23,323 nt of DNA from Leptospira barantonii (GTDB taxonomy: Bacteria; Spirochaetota; Leptospiria; Leptospirales; Leptospiraceae). The notes below the pieces were generated by a model. It did no database searches. It worked only from the letters and a program-made list of their open reading frames with translations, and was not told where the DNA came from. Position 1 is the first letter of the stretch. Each line of letters starts with the position of its first letter. The translations under genes and the position numbers were made by a program. Shown here piece by piece: positions 1 to 17,883 of this stretch. The stretch is taken from contig NZ_NPDS01000002.1 in the NCBI RefSeq assembly GCF_002811925.1, forward strand, positions 817,501 through 840,823, written 5' to 3'.

Positions 1-198
1 TGGTATTACTAAAATCTGATAGGAATCGTATTTCAAAAAATTTAATATTTCTACGATGCTTTTGCGGATCGATTCGGATTCTTCCCTTTGAAAATTTTTG
101 GCTCGATCGTAATTTCCGTTGCAATGGATTAAAAATAAAAACAGACAAAGGAGAATGGTGATCGGGAGCAAAACGTGCTTTCGTGGAAATCGGTTCAT
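1..198 (-). CDS. Lipoprotein, N-terminal part only (cut by window edge)
   Basis: An open frame of 66 codons runs from an ATG at 198 off the left edge without a stop. It begins MNRFPRKHVLLPITILLC and has a long hydrophobic stretch ending in LFLIHC, a good lipoprotein signal with Cys26 as the likely lipidated residue. The mature start (NGNYDRAKNFQREESESIRK) is charged and helix-prone. A strong ribosome site, AAAAGGAG, lies a few bases upstream of the ATG, which settles the start. The function cannot be read from this fragment. The next minus-strand gene upstream ends in its own terminator (506-545), so this gene is probably transcribed separately. Confidence 0.75.
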   Translation of the reverse strand, partial: MNRFPRKHVLLPITILLCLFLFLIHCNGNYDRAKNFQREESESIRKSIVEILNFLKYDSYQILVIP

Positions 199-505
199 GG
201 AATTCTCCTTTTAAAAAAATCAAGATGGATTGCGCTTTATATTAGCTCGGGTTCGTATCGTATCGGGTTCGTTTTGAAAAAATTAGAAACTCGTTTTACT
301 GATTTTGAAAGTTTTCTACTGGCAATTCAAAATTCATTTTCATTCTAAAATTGGAGAACCCGATGTTCCATCTTTTTGAAACAAAAGAATTGATTCCAAA
401 GGTATTATAAATTTTATATTCCGGTTTTATAATAGAATCAAGTTTGAAACTGAGTTGAGAACGCAGAAATCTATGAACGTTGCGGATGGGCAGATTACGG
501 AGGAA
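199..505. other. Gene-free stretch upstream of the lipoprotein at the left edge
   Basis: No credible gene was seen here. On the minus strand it carries the upstream region of the lipoprotein: a ribosome site, a possible -10 (TAATAT, 239-244) and directly repeated CGAACCCGA-type motifs (247-272). A short plus-strand frame (455-655) runs into the cytochrome gene and the terminator, so it is not credible. Confidence 0.6.
239..272 (-). promoter_or_regulatory. Possible promoter with tandem direct-repeat operator
   Basis: On the plus strand TCGGGTTCGT occurs at 247-256 and again at 263-272, separated by 6 bases, giving a 16-base period. On the minus strand this is ACGAACCCGA twice, immediately upstream of TAATAT (239-244), a reasonable -10 for the lipoprotein starting at 198. 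A related motif, GAACCCGAT, sits in the opposite orientation at 355-363. The repeats are seen directly. A role as a regulator binding site is inference. Confidence 0.35.
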
Positions 506-545
506 ATTAAAAAACCGCAGCGGAAGAATTCTACCGTTGCGGTTT
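506..545 (-). terminator. Rho-independent terminator of the cytochrome lipoprotein gene
   Basis: Arms AAACCGCAGCGG (512-523) and CCGTTGCGGTTT (534-545) pair over 12 positions with one wobble around a 10-base loop. Read on the minus strand, the hairpin is followed by a run of T (GGTTTTTTTAATTT). It lies about 20 bases past the stop of the gene ending at 566. Confidence 0.85.
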
Positions 546-565
546 CTTATTTCGAAAATTTTTTC

Positions 566-1117
566 TTAGTGCATGATCGGCTCTGGAACTTGGTTACGAA
601 CCGGTTTGATGGATTTGAGATACGCAAAGATATCCTTCAATTCTTCATCGTTTAATACGCTTAAGTTGGCGGCGAAGATCGGTCCCATAGGAGGAAGGAG
701 CGGTCTGCCAACGCCCATTCTTTTTTGAGTGCGAACCGTTTGAACAAACATCTCTTCGCTCCAACCTCCGAGTCCCGTTTCTTTATCGGGTGTAAGATTT
801 TTTGCAAAGCTGACTCCCCAAGGACCAACAACTGCGGTAAGATCTCCGTTAAAAAGAAGCCAGGGAGAATTTTGAAAACTTTTGTAATCGGGCAATCGAT
901 TGGTTTCCAAATATCCGGCCAAAAGTTTGGAATTGTCGGGAACCGGACCTTGCGGTGTCATCGTTTTCGGTGTGTGGCAATCGTTGCATCCGCCGATCAG
1001 AACGAGTTTTTTACCGCGTTCGATCCGAGCAGAAGTCGAGTTGTCGTTTTTAGAACAGTTTGAGATCAAAGCCAGAAGTGCGGCTATGCTCAAAGCGATC
1101 GATAGAATTTTTTTCAT
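566..1117 (-). CDS. c-type cytochrome lipoprotein (single CxxCH)
   Basis: The product is 183 residues. Residues 1-20 form a lipoprotein signal ending LISNC, with Cys21 as the lipidation site. A covalent heme motif, CNDCH, is at 44-48, and Met144 in LPPMGP is a plausible sixth heme ligand. The fold matches the class I cytochrome c family, which passes electrons in the periplasm, and the lipid anchor would hold it on a membrane face. The partner is unknown and no oxidase or dehydrogenase gene is adjacent. The ATG at 1117 is chosen over the longer frame opening at 1165 because GGAG lies 7 bases upstream and the signal peptide then begins MKKILS. A strong terminator follows the gene. A small cytochrome subunit of a larger dehydrogenase remains possible. 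Confidence 0.85.
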   Translation of the reverse strand: MKKILSIALSIAALLALISNCSKNDNSTSARIERGKKLVLIGGCNDCHTPKTMTPQGPVPDNSKLLAGYLETNRLPDYKSFQNSPWLLFNGDLTAVVGPWGVSFAKNLTPDKETGLGGWSEEMFVQTVRTQKRMGVGRPLLPPMGPIFAANLSVLNDEELKDIFAYLKSIKPVRNQVPEPIMH

Positions 1118-1614
1118 AACAATCTCCATGTCAGTGTAAATCGATCCAAGCTTAAGAATTCTCATGTGTGTTTCGAACTTGAGTTTGGATCGTTAGGCAG
1201 ATTCTCGATTTTGCCGGGCATGGCGATTCAAAAAAAGAATATTCTAGAATTTGAATGTTCTTTGTTATAGGTTGCGGATAACGTTCTTGAGTTCGATTTA
1301 TAAATCGTACACCAAAACAAATCCGGGAATTGGAGATTTCTTTTTGATAAGAGTTGTTGTTGGATGTTTTAGGAGTTGTTCCGACGATACTTCCGTGAAA
1401 ACGATCGCCCCACCCTAGTTTGGGAGGTGGGGCGGGTGGTGGGTCCATCCCAGGCAAACTTCCATATCAGAAAATCATACTATGGTCAAGCAAATCCTCA
1501 CTTCTAATCCTGTCGTACCTCCGACAAAACTGCAAAGAACACTTCCTGATTTATTTTTCTACGATTTCTCGCCTTTGCATATTTCTTTTTAAAAATACGC
1601 TCGGGTTACGAAGA
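1118..1614. other. Gene-free intergenic region, about 500 bases
   Basis: Two overlapping frames here (1152-1457 minus and 1420-1674 plus) are low-complexity or composition-biased and lack ribosome sites, so I do not accept them as genes. The region holds the GC-rich hairpin at 1407-1433, a smaller inverted repeat (TGTCG/CGACA, 1511-1526), an AT-rich stretch around 1227-1260, and the upstream region of the cytochrome gene. The mix of a GC-rich hairpin and GTTCCGAC-like motifs resembles dispersed intergenic repeats of pathogenic Leptospira, recalled but not checked. Confidence 0.5.
1407..1433. repeat. GC-rich hairpin, possible dispersed intergenic repeat
   Basis: Arms GCCCCACC (1407-1414) and GGTGGGGC (1426-1433) are perfectly complementary with an 11-base loop. 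The following bases (GGGTGGTGGG) are also G-rich. The hairpin lies more than 200 bases from any gene end and has no T-tract, so it is not a simple terminator. Confidence 0.45.
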
Positions 1615-1655
1615 CAAAAAAAATACCCGAGGTTTTTGAAACCACGGGTATTTTA
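1613..1655 (-). terminator. Rho-independent terminator of the FlgT-like lipoprotein gene
   Basis: AAATACCCG (1621-1629) pairs with CGGGTATTT (1644-1652), and an inner GGTTT/AAACC stem extends the hairpin. On the minus strand the stem is followed by a run of eight T residues. It begins about 30 bases beyond the stop of the gene ending at 1683. Confidence 0.9.
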
Positions 1656-1682
1656 CTACATTCTAAAATTCTAAACTGAAAA

Positions 1683-2921
<1,239 letters not shown>

Positions 2922-2986
2922 TTTGTCGTTTTTCTCCTTGAAGAATAGGTTTGAGGGATTTTCTTAAACAAAATAGGAATTCTCGG

Positions 2987-4249
<1,263 letters not shown>

Positions 4250-4250
4250 G

Positions 4251-4919
4251 ATGAAGAAAGAAGTTTCAAACTCGTTCCAAACGTTTGCGTTTTTGATTCT
4301 ATTCCTTTCTTTGAATGTTTCGGTTTCTGCTGAGGAACCGGCTTGGAAGGAATATTCTCTAAGAGAATTGATCGGACGTCTTAAATATTACACGTACGCG
4401 AAGGTCGCTCAGAGTTTGAGAAGGGAATATCCCGCAAGCCAGGAGCAGGTTTGGGAGAATTCTCCCTGTTCGATTTCGCTTCCGGAACTTCCGGGACCTT
4501 TTTTCTGCGGGTTATTGAAACAACAAAGTTCTTCCGCACAAACTTCCGCTTCTACTTCGGAAGTTGTTTCGACGCCTTCGAGTTTATCCGCATCGAACAC
4601 GACGACTGCCTCCGCAAATTCTCCGTCGTCTACACGAGGTTTGAACCCGAATCCAGCTCCTGTAAAAGAATATAAGAATATTCAATTGTACTCAGGCTCT
4701 ACGATCTCCGGAAAAAACGTGGCGCAGATCGGTTCGGAGGAGAGTCCGGGAGAATCTCTGAGAGCGTTCTACTTAAACAACGGACAACTCAGTCATTACG
4801 AATTTCAGGATCGAATTCTGATCTTTGATTGGTCCGGTTCGAAACTGAACGCGATCTTGGAAGTGAAAGTGGATCCTATCTTGAGACCCTTATCGGGAAG
4901 AGAAATTTTATTCCCATGA
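4251..4919 (+). CDS. Exported Ser/Thr-rich protein of unknown function
   Basis: The product is 222 residues and I recognise no family. Residues 1-28 form a signal peptide ([20 protein letters not shown], ending VSVSA). Next comes a charged segment with two Cys residues, then a Ser/Thr/Ala/Pro-rich linker at about 92-138 that is probably disordered, then a compact C-terminal part with [14 protein letters not shown] and [20 protein letters not shown]. The ATG at 4251 stands one base after the stop of the muramidase gene, which suggests translational coupling. A start at 4218 inside the preceding gene is the alternative; neither has a clear ribosome site. The gene ends in an ATGA overlap with the next gene, so the three genes form one unit. 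It is probably periplasmic. Confidence 0.75.
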   Translation: MKKEVSNSFQTFAFLILFLSLNVSVSAEEPAWKEYSLRELIGRLKYYTYAKVAQSLRREYPASQEQVWENSPCSISLPELPGPFFCGLLKQQSSSAQTSASTSEVVSTPSSLSASNTTTASANSPSSTRGLNPNPAPVKEYKNIQLYSGSTISGKNVAQIGSEESPGESLRAFYLNNGQLSHYEFQDRILIFDWSGSKLNAILEVKVDPILRPLSGREILFP

Positions 4920-5767
4920 AACCGATCGCCTCCGGTTTTTTAAGAATGATGGATCATCAAGGGATCGATCCGGTTTCCTATATCTGGGTAACCGCGACCT
5001 ACGATTCGGATTCGTCAGAAAAACAAGAGGCGCATATTCAAGAAAATTCTACTATTCTAAACTACTTGGGTAAGAAGGTGAAACTCGAATTCACCGGAAA
5101 GATCCGTTGTGTTTCCTGCGGAAGGATCACAAAAAAAAGTTTCAATCAAGGGAATTGTTTTACCTGTTTTCAAACACTTGCGGAAAACGATCTTTGTATT
5201 TTAAGACCCGATACTTGTCATTTTCATTTGGGAACCTGTCGCGAACCCGATTGGGGAGAATCCCATTGTTTCATTCCGCATACGGTGTATCTTGCCAATA
5301 GCTCGGCGATCAAAGTCGGAATCACAAAAGAGAATCCGGTTTCCAATCGTTGGGTGGATCAAGGTGCGGTTCAGGGAATTCCTCTCGTCGAAGTCACATC
5401 GAGAAGGGACGCGGGTATTATCGAAAAAGAACTTTCGAAAGTGTTATCGGACAGAACGACTTGGCAGAAGATGGTCGCGGGAGATCCGGAACCGATCGAT
5501 CTTTCCGAACGAAAAAAAGAATTCATAAAACGAATCGAAGAACTGGATTTCGATCTGGACTACAAGGTTTCTTCTCAAGAAACTCCCACGATTCTTCGTT
5601 ATCCCGTGCAGAGTTATCCGCAAAAGATTCAATCCTTGGCTCCCGATAAAAATCCAGTGATCGAAGACATTCTTACCGGAATCAAAGGTCAATATCTTCT
5701 TTTTCAAAACGGCGTCATCAATATCCGCGCGTACGGCGGTTACGAAACCGTTCTCAGCGCGGAGTAG
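4916..5767 (+). CDS. DUF2797 family protein (Cys-rich, GIY-YIG-like)
   Basis: The product is 283 residues and matches the DUF2797 family. Residues 62-84 carry CVSC and CFTC pairs (Cys65, 68, 81, 84), a zinc-ribbon pattern. More Cys residues follow at 94, 101, 108 and 118. Residues 122-150 ([16 protein letters not shown], then RWVDQGA) resemble the GIY-YIG nuclease core, with Arg145 and a downstream Glu (about 170) in plausible positions. No member has a firmly assigned function that I know of. Nucleic-acid binding or cleavage is inferred from the fold likeness. There is no signal peptide, so it should be cytoplasmic. The ATG at 4916 overlaps the previous stop (ATGA); a longer frame opening at 4829 has no support. 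Confidence 0.82.
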   Translation: MKPIASGFLRMMDHQGIDPVSYIWVTATYDSDSSEKQEAHIQENSTILNYLGKKVKLEFTGKIRCVSCGRITKKSFNQGNCFTCFQTLAENDLCILRPDTCHFHLGTCREPDWGESHCFIPHTVYLANSSAIKVGITKENPVSNRWVDQGAVQGIPLVEVTSRRDAGIIEKELSKVLSDRTTWQKMVAGDPEPIDLSERKKEFIKRIEELDFDLDYKVSSQETPTILRYPVQSYPQKIQSLAPDKNPVIEDILTGIKGQYLLFQNGVINIRAYGGYETVLSAE

Positions 5768-5845
5768 TTTTTCAATTTTCCGTTCTTGTTTCCACTTAAA
5801 AATTCTGCTTTGATTCTAACTCGTCCCTTGAGAAGAATGTTTCCT

Positions 5846-6694
5846 ATGAAAAAGATTCTTCCGAAGTTGTTTCTTCTTTTCTCCGTTGTCTACTTTTGGG
5901 GTTGTGGTGCGATCATCGACTCTGCGGTTCCGATCGAATTGGATCTTCAGATCGGCAAATCCTTTTTGGAAAACGCAAAAGACGGAAAGGAAGGGATGCA
6001 CATCCTCAAAGATCCGGCTTTGGAAAAATACGTAAAGTCGGTCGCGGACAGAATTCTCAAATCGGATCAGATCAAATACAAAAAGGATTTTCCGTATAAG
6101 ATTTCCATTCTGGACGACGACGATACGATCAACGCGGTTTGTACTCCGGGCGGTTATATCTTCGTTTATACGGGATTGTTGAAACTCATCCAGGACGAGG
6201 CCACGTTAGCCGCCATTCTCGCTCACGAAATCGCGCACGCCGAAAAAAGACATTCCGTAAAACAGATCATCAGTTCTTTGGGAATTTATTTTACGATTTA
6301 TATCGGACTTACGATCTTTTTGGGATCGGACGCGGCCAATCTGATCAACCTGGGTTCCCGGGTAGGCGGAGAAATTCTAACTCTGGCGAACAGCCGTTCC
6401 GCGGAAGCCGAAGCGGATTCAATGAGTTTTGAATATTTAAAATCCACGAAATACTATCCGGGCGCTCTCGAATCCTTTTTTGTTCTGATTGAAAAAAAGG
6501 AAAAGGAAGAAGGCGGATCCGGCCCCGATAAACGTGTGATTAAATTTTTATCCACACATCCGTTGAACGAGGATCGAATTTCCGAAAACAAAAAAAGATT
6601 ACAGACGATCGGAAATCCGAAAGCGACTCCCGAAAATCTTTATACGGAACGGTATCAAGCCGCGATGAGAAGAGCCTTCGGCGATTCCGAGTGA
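5846..6694 (+). CDS. M48 family metalloprotease lipoprotein (LoiP/BepA type)
   Basis: The product is 282 residues. Residues 1-19 form a lipoprotein signal ending FWGC (Cys20). The peptidase domain has the zinc motif HEIAH at 127-131, extended to [10 protein letters not shown], and Glu187 in AEAEAD gives the third zinc ligand. The segment [18 protein letters not shown] just before the motif is typical of M48B/C peptidases such as LoiP and BepA, which work in periplasmic quality control of outer-membrane proteins. A short hydrophobic segment (about 144-160) follows the motif. The ATG at 5846 gives the proper signal; AGAAG lies upstream, and a second ATG at 5837 is the close alternative. The gene is same-strand, 78 bases after the DUF2797 gene. 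Periplasmic protein quality control is the likely role. Confidence 0.9.
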   Translation: MKKILPKLFLLFSVVYFWGCGAIIDSAVPIELDLQIGKSFLENAKDGKEGMHILKDPALEKYVKSVADRILKSDQIKYKKDFPYKISILDDDDTINAVCTPGGYIFVYTGLLKLIQDEATLAAILAHEIAHAEKRHSVKQIISSLGIYFTIYIGLTIFLGSDAANLINLGSRVGGEILTLANSRSAEAEADSMSFEYLKSTKYYPGALESFFVLIEKKEKEEGGSGPDKRVIKFLSTHPLNEDRISENKKRLQTIGNPKATPENLYTERYQAAMRRAFGDSE

Positions 6695-6767
6695 GCTTAC
6701 AAGAGCCGTAAAATTAATACGAATTCCTTTCCAACACCGGGTTTTTGTCTCCGAATCCAGTTGTAAC

Positions 6768-6780
6768 CGAACCCGGTTCG
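6768..6780. promoter_or_regulatory. Palindrome upstream of the DUF2157 gene
   Basis: CGAACCCGGTTCG is a 13-base near-perfect palindrome (6+1+6). Its right part also pairs with ACCGGGTT at 6736-6743 (AACCCGGT, 6770-6777) across a 26-base loop. No T-tract follows on either side, so it is not an obvious terminator. It lies some 50 bases upstream of the predicted transcription start of the next gene, a suitable place for a regulator. Function is inferred. Confidence 0.3.
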
Positions 6781-6796
6781 AACGAAAAAAATTTCC

Positions 6797-6824
6797 TTGT
6801 CTTAAAGTCGGTTGTTCCTAAAAT
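6797..6824 (+). promoter_or_regulatory. Sigma-70-type promoter of the DUF2157 gene
   Basis: TTGTCT (6797-6802, 4 of 6) and TAAAAT (6819-6824, 5 of 6) are separated by 16 bases. Transcription would start near 6831, within about three bases of the ATG at 6834, which implies a leaderless or nearly leaderless message. No ribosome site is present before this ATG. Confidence 0.55.
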
Positions 6825-6833
6825 TCTGCATCT

Positions 6834-8014
6834 ATGCGTTTGGAACAAAAACTCAAAAAATGGGTGGAAGAGGGTTTGATTCGATCCGAACAATCGGATG
6901 CGATTTTAAAATTCGAAGAAACCCGTAAAACTCCCTATCTATATTATTCTTTTATCGTATTGGGCGTCTTTGTGATCGGGATCGGAGTGATCGCGATCAT
7001 CGCCGCGAACTGGGAAGAACTTCACGATTTTCTAAAGTTAGGCGTCGGTCTCTCCGTGCTTACGATCATATCGGGACTTGCCTTTTGGAAACGGGAGAAT
7101 CCGAACTTATTCACCGTCTTTACCGTGCTCAATTCTATGTTGATCCTCGGAATGATCGGACTTGTTTCCCAGGTCTATCATAGAGGGGGAGAATACTACG
7201 AAGCCGCCGCTCTTTGGTGTATTCTCAATTTTTTATTTCTTCTCGCCACGGATTCCAAGACGTTACTCCACCTTTGGCTGATCGGTTTTCAGATTTTTTT
7301 AACCGGTTGGATTTTGGATCAGAATTCCGGTTTTGACAAAACGTATTGGGAGAATTATTTCTTCTTTTGTACGATCGGATTTTTTACGATCTGGCTCGCG
7401 GTCGAGAAATTCTCTTTGGAATCCCGTAAGGGTTCGATCTTTCTGTGGACCGTATTGTTTTTGATCGCGGGAAGTTCCTTTTGGGGTTTTAGACCATCGT
7501 ATGATCTTTGGTATTCTTCCTTGGACGGAGGTAAGGAATCCTGGTTACAAGCCTTGAAGGATTATCCTTGGAGCAACGTTTGGATTCGTTTGGCCGGATT
7601 GATTCCCGGTATTTTTCTTTTGTTCAAGCTGGATTCGTTTTCCAAATCTCAAAAGAAATCCTTTGCGATCAGTTTAGTTGCGTTGTTTCTTTTATACTTT
7701 CCGATCTTCTTTCTCCATTCGATGCAAGATACGTTCTCAGCACACGTATGGAACCGAATCGTTTCCATGATTCCGGCGTTGTTGTTCGTCGTGTTTTGGT
7801 TGGGAATCGCTTCCGCGTTTCGATCGCACAAAAGAATTTTCGATCTTTCCATCGCTGTGATCGGAATTCGCTTTTTGTATTTCTACTTCGATTTGTTCGG
7901 ATCTCTTTCGTATACGGGATTCGGTTTGATCGTTTCCGGAATTCTGATCATCGCATCGACGGTCGGTTATCTGAAATTTAAAGGAAGGGTGAGAACCTTT
8001 TTGGGAGAACAAGA

Positions 8015-8018
<4 letters not shown>
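6834..8018 (+). CDS. DUF2157 domain integral membrane protein
   Basis: The product is 394 residues. The cytoplasmic N-terminus ([20 protein letters not shown], about 1-35) is the DUF2157 helical segment (LxxWVxxGLIxxxQxxxI), and the remainder is a series of about ten hydrophobic membrane helices. No catalytic motif is visible. DUF2157 proteins are usually encoded with a GDYXXLXY-domain protein, as here, but the joint function is not established. There is no Shine-Dalgarno sequence before the ATG, while a promoter (6797-6824) places the transcript start next to it. The last codons overlap the following gene (ATGA at 8015-8018), so the two are translationally coupled. Confidence 0.88.
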
Positions 8019-9410
<1,392 letters not shown>

Positions 9411-9440
9411 TAGAATATAGAAATAAAATAAATTATGATA

Positions 9441-10190
<750 letters not shown>

Positions 10191-10221
10191 ATTAGATTCT
10201 CCTCATACAATGTGCGATCTT

Positions 10222-10986
10222 TTATTTGGTTTCCAGGATCATCGGCCCGGTCGTTCTTCCGTGAATGAACTGTTGAATCAGTTCGTTGTCCGATTTCTGA
10301 ATTTCTTCGGGGGTTCCGGTGAACACGATTTTTCCTTTATAGACGAAGCTGATTCGATCCGCGATCATATACGCGCTCGACATATCGTGTGTGACCACAA
10401 CCTGAGCGGCCCCGGTTTCCTTTTGAATCTTTAACACGAGTTCGTTGATTACGTTGGACATCACCGGATCCAAACCCGAAGTGGGTTCGTCATAGAGAAT
10501 GATCTCCGGATTAGTCGTAATCGCTCTCGCGATTCCCGCGCGTTTTTTCATACCACCCGAGGTATCGTTCGGAAAGTTATCCTTTGCGATCACCATATCC
10601 ACGAGTTTTAGTTTTTGCATGACGATCTCTTTGATCTTTTCTTCGGACGCGAGTTTGTGTTCACGAAGAGGTAAGGCAACGTTGTCGAATACGGTAAGCC
10701 AGTTGATCAAGGCCCCCGATTGAAAGAGAACTCCCATTCTCGCCCTGAGTTTCTTTTTGATTTTGGGACTGACTCTGGAAATACTTTCTCCAAAGATATA
10801 ACAGTCTCCCGCATCGGGTTCTAAAAGTCCGGTGATATGTTTGAGCGTTACGGATTTTCCGGTTCCGGACGGTCCGAGAATCACGAGAGTTTCTCCCTTT
10901 TTTACGTGGAGATCCATTCCCGCGAGAATCTTTCTTTTGCCGAAAGACTTGTGAACGTTTTTGAGTTCGATTGCAAACGGTTCCAT
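10222..10986 (-). CDS. MlaF-like ABC transporter ATP-binding protein
   Basis: The product is 254 residues. Walker A is GPSGTGKS (38-45), the ABC signature reads [14 protein letters not shown], and Walker B is IILYDEP followed by TSGLDP. SGGM with KKRAGIARA is characteristic of the MlaF/Ttg2A branch rather than ordinary importers. The signature's first residue is Thr instead of the usual Leu. It powers the MlaE-type permease encoded just upstream. I chose the ATG at 10986, with GAG about 8 bases upstream; a TTG at 10992 overlaps the permease stop and would add two residues. There are 31 bases to the MCE gene downstream. Confidence 0.93.
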   Translation of the reverse strand: MEPFAIELKNVHKSFGKRKILAGMDLHVKKGETLVILGPSGTGKSVTLKHITGLLEPDAGDCYIFGESISRVSPKIKKKLRARMGVLFQSGALINWLTVFDNVALPLREHKLASEEKIKEIVMQKLKLVDMVIAKDNFPNDTSGGMKKRAGIARAITTNPEIILYDEPTSGLDPVMSNVINELVLKIQKETGAAQVVVTHDMSSAYMIADRISFVYKGKIVFTGTPEEIQKSDNELIQQFIHGRTTGPMILETK

Positions 10987-10988
10987 AT

Positions 10989-13162
<2,174 letters not shown>

Positions 13163-13204
13163 ACCGAAGTTTATACCGAACCCATTCTTTTTGGAGAATT
13201 TCTT

Positions 13205-14260
<1,056 letters not shown>

Positions 14261-14319
14261 AATGGGCTTGGGCTCGGTCTATGATTTTTTGGGTTTGCGG
14301 TTTTTGTTGCCTTGGATTT

Positions 14320-14407
14320 TTGTTTTATGGCATATATTTTGAATAATTATAATATTAGAATATAAAAATAATAGAATAATATTATATTCAAGTATTATAA
14401 TTAATTT
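14320..14407. other. Very AT-rich spacer between ddl and metW
   Basis: The convergent ends of ddl and metW are separated by 147 bases. The half next to metW is almost pure A and T, with overlapping ATTATAAT-type inverted repeats such as GAATA/TATTC. No clear GC stem with a T-tract is present. It contrasts sharply with the composition of both neighbours. A transcription-end region is the simplest reading. Confidence 0.4.
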
Positions 14408-15025
<618 letters not shown>

Positions 15026-15063
15026 AACGTTCGTTCAATTCTCGGTTGGGTTCTCTGTTCGGT

Positions 15064-16164
<1,101 letters not shown>

Positions 16165-16175
16165 AAGTTTTGGTT

Positions 16176-16243
16176 GCCACTTTCCTTTCCACCGTGTAAC
16201 TTTTCAGTTACTTTCTTGGACGGGAGATGAAAAGAAAAGTGGC
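16176..16243 (-). ncRNA. Structured leader of metX (candidate cis-regulatory RNA)
   Basis: Read on the minus strand, GCCACTTT (16243-16236) pairs with AAAGTGGC (16183-16176). After one mismatch a further four pairs extend it to a 13-position stem. Inside, CCGT (16223-16220) pairs with ACGG (16195-16192), and a perfect 6-bp hairpin GTAACT-GAAA-AGTTAC (16211-16196) carries a GNRA-type tetraloop. The element ends 11 bases before the metX ATG and holds the only purine-rich stretch near it. I cannot match it to a known SAM riboswitch. It could be a regulatory leader or an mRNA processing/stability structure. Confidence 0.5.
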
Positions 16244-16252
16244 TCTTTAAAT

Positions 16253-16275
16253 TACCAAAAAAGTCAGATCGACTT
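16253..16275 (-). terminator. Weak terminator or attenuator after metY
   Basis: On the minus strand a 5-bp stem AAGTC/GACTT with a 5-base loop (16275-16261) is followed directly by six T residues. It starts a few bases beyond the metY stop. The stem is short, so termination would be partial. The T-run with GG (16258-16253) is also complementary to CCAAAA (16173-16168) just ahead of metX, giving an alternative pairing. Confidence 0.4.
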
Positions 16276-16280
16276 ACGGA

Positions 16281-17639
<1,359 letters not shown>

Positions 17640-17737
17640 AAAATTCCGCTATATTGAAATAAAAATCTGTTTACGCGGACTGATTTGTAAAAAATTTCCA
17701 TTGCAATTCCTGAGTTTTCTGATTCTATTCTCCCCCT

Positions 17738-17798
17738 AATGCCCGTAAATCGCATATTTTCGATTCGAAAATCGTTGGATTCCGAAGTATTTGGCATT
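17738..17798. repeat. Nested palindrome in the metY/OMP intergenic region
   Basis: ATTTTCG (17756-17762) and CGAAAAT (17766-17772) form a perfect 7-bp inverted repeat with a 3-base centre. It sits inside AATGCC (17738-17743) and GGCATT (17793-17798), also complementary. It could be a dimeric regulator site for either divergent gene, or a structure in an OMP leader transcript. No T-tract supports a terminator. Confidence 0.4.
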
Positions 17799-17883
17799 CT
17801 GATTCCGATAATTGAGTATAACTTACCGTAGGGAGATTTAGGGGAGTTTCAAAAGACTTTTCGGTGCAATAACCAGATCCGAC

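Noticed and set aside
1152..1457. Minus-strand frame of 101 codons with a Pro-rich start
   Set aside because: It starts inside the G-rich hairpin, has no ribosome site, and its product shows no domain or signal; it runs up against the cytochrome gene's 5' end. Composition explains the open frame.
1420..1674. Plus-strand frame of 84 codons
   Set aside because: It begins in the hairpin and runs through the terminator of the opposite gene. No ribosome site and no recognisable product.
6736..6777. Terminator after the M48 protease gene
   Set aside because: The 8-bp stem has a 26-base loop and is followed by an A-run, not a T-run, on the gene's strand.
16176..16243. Known SAM-I riboswitch before metX, suggested by GGCAACC
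   Set aside because: The GAGGGA and GAUGAAACC core segments and four-way junction are missing in the right order, so the match is only a short word.
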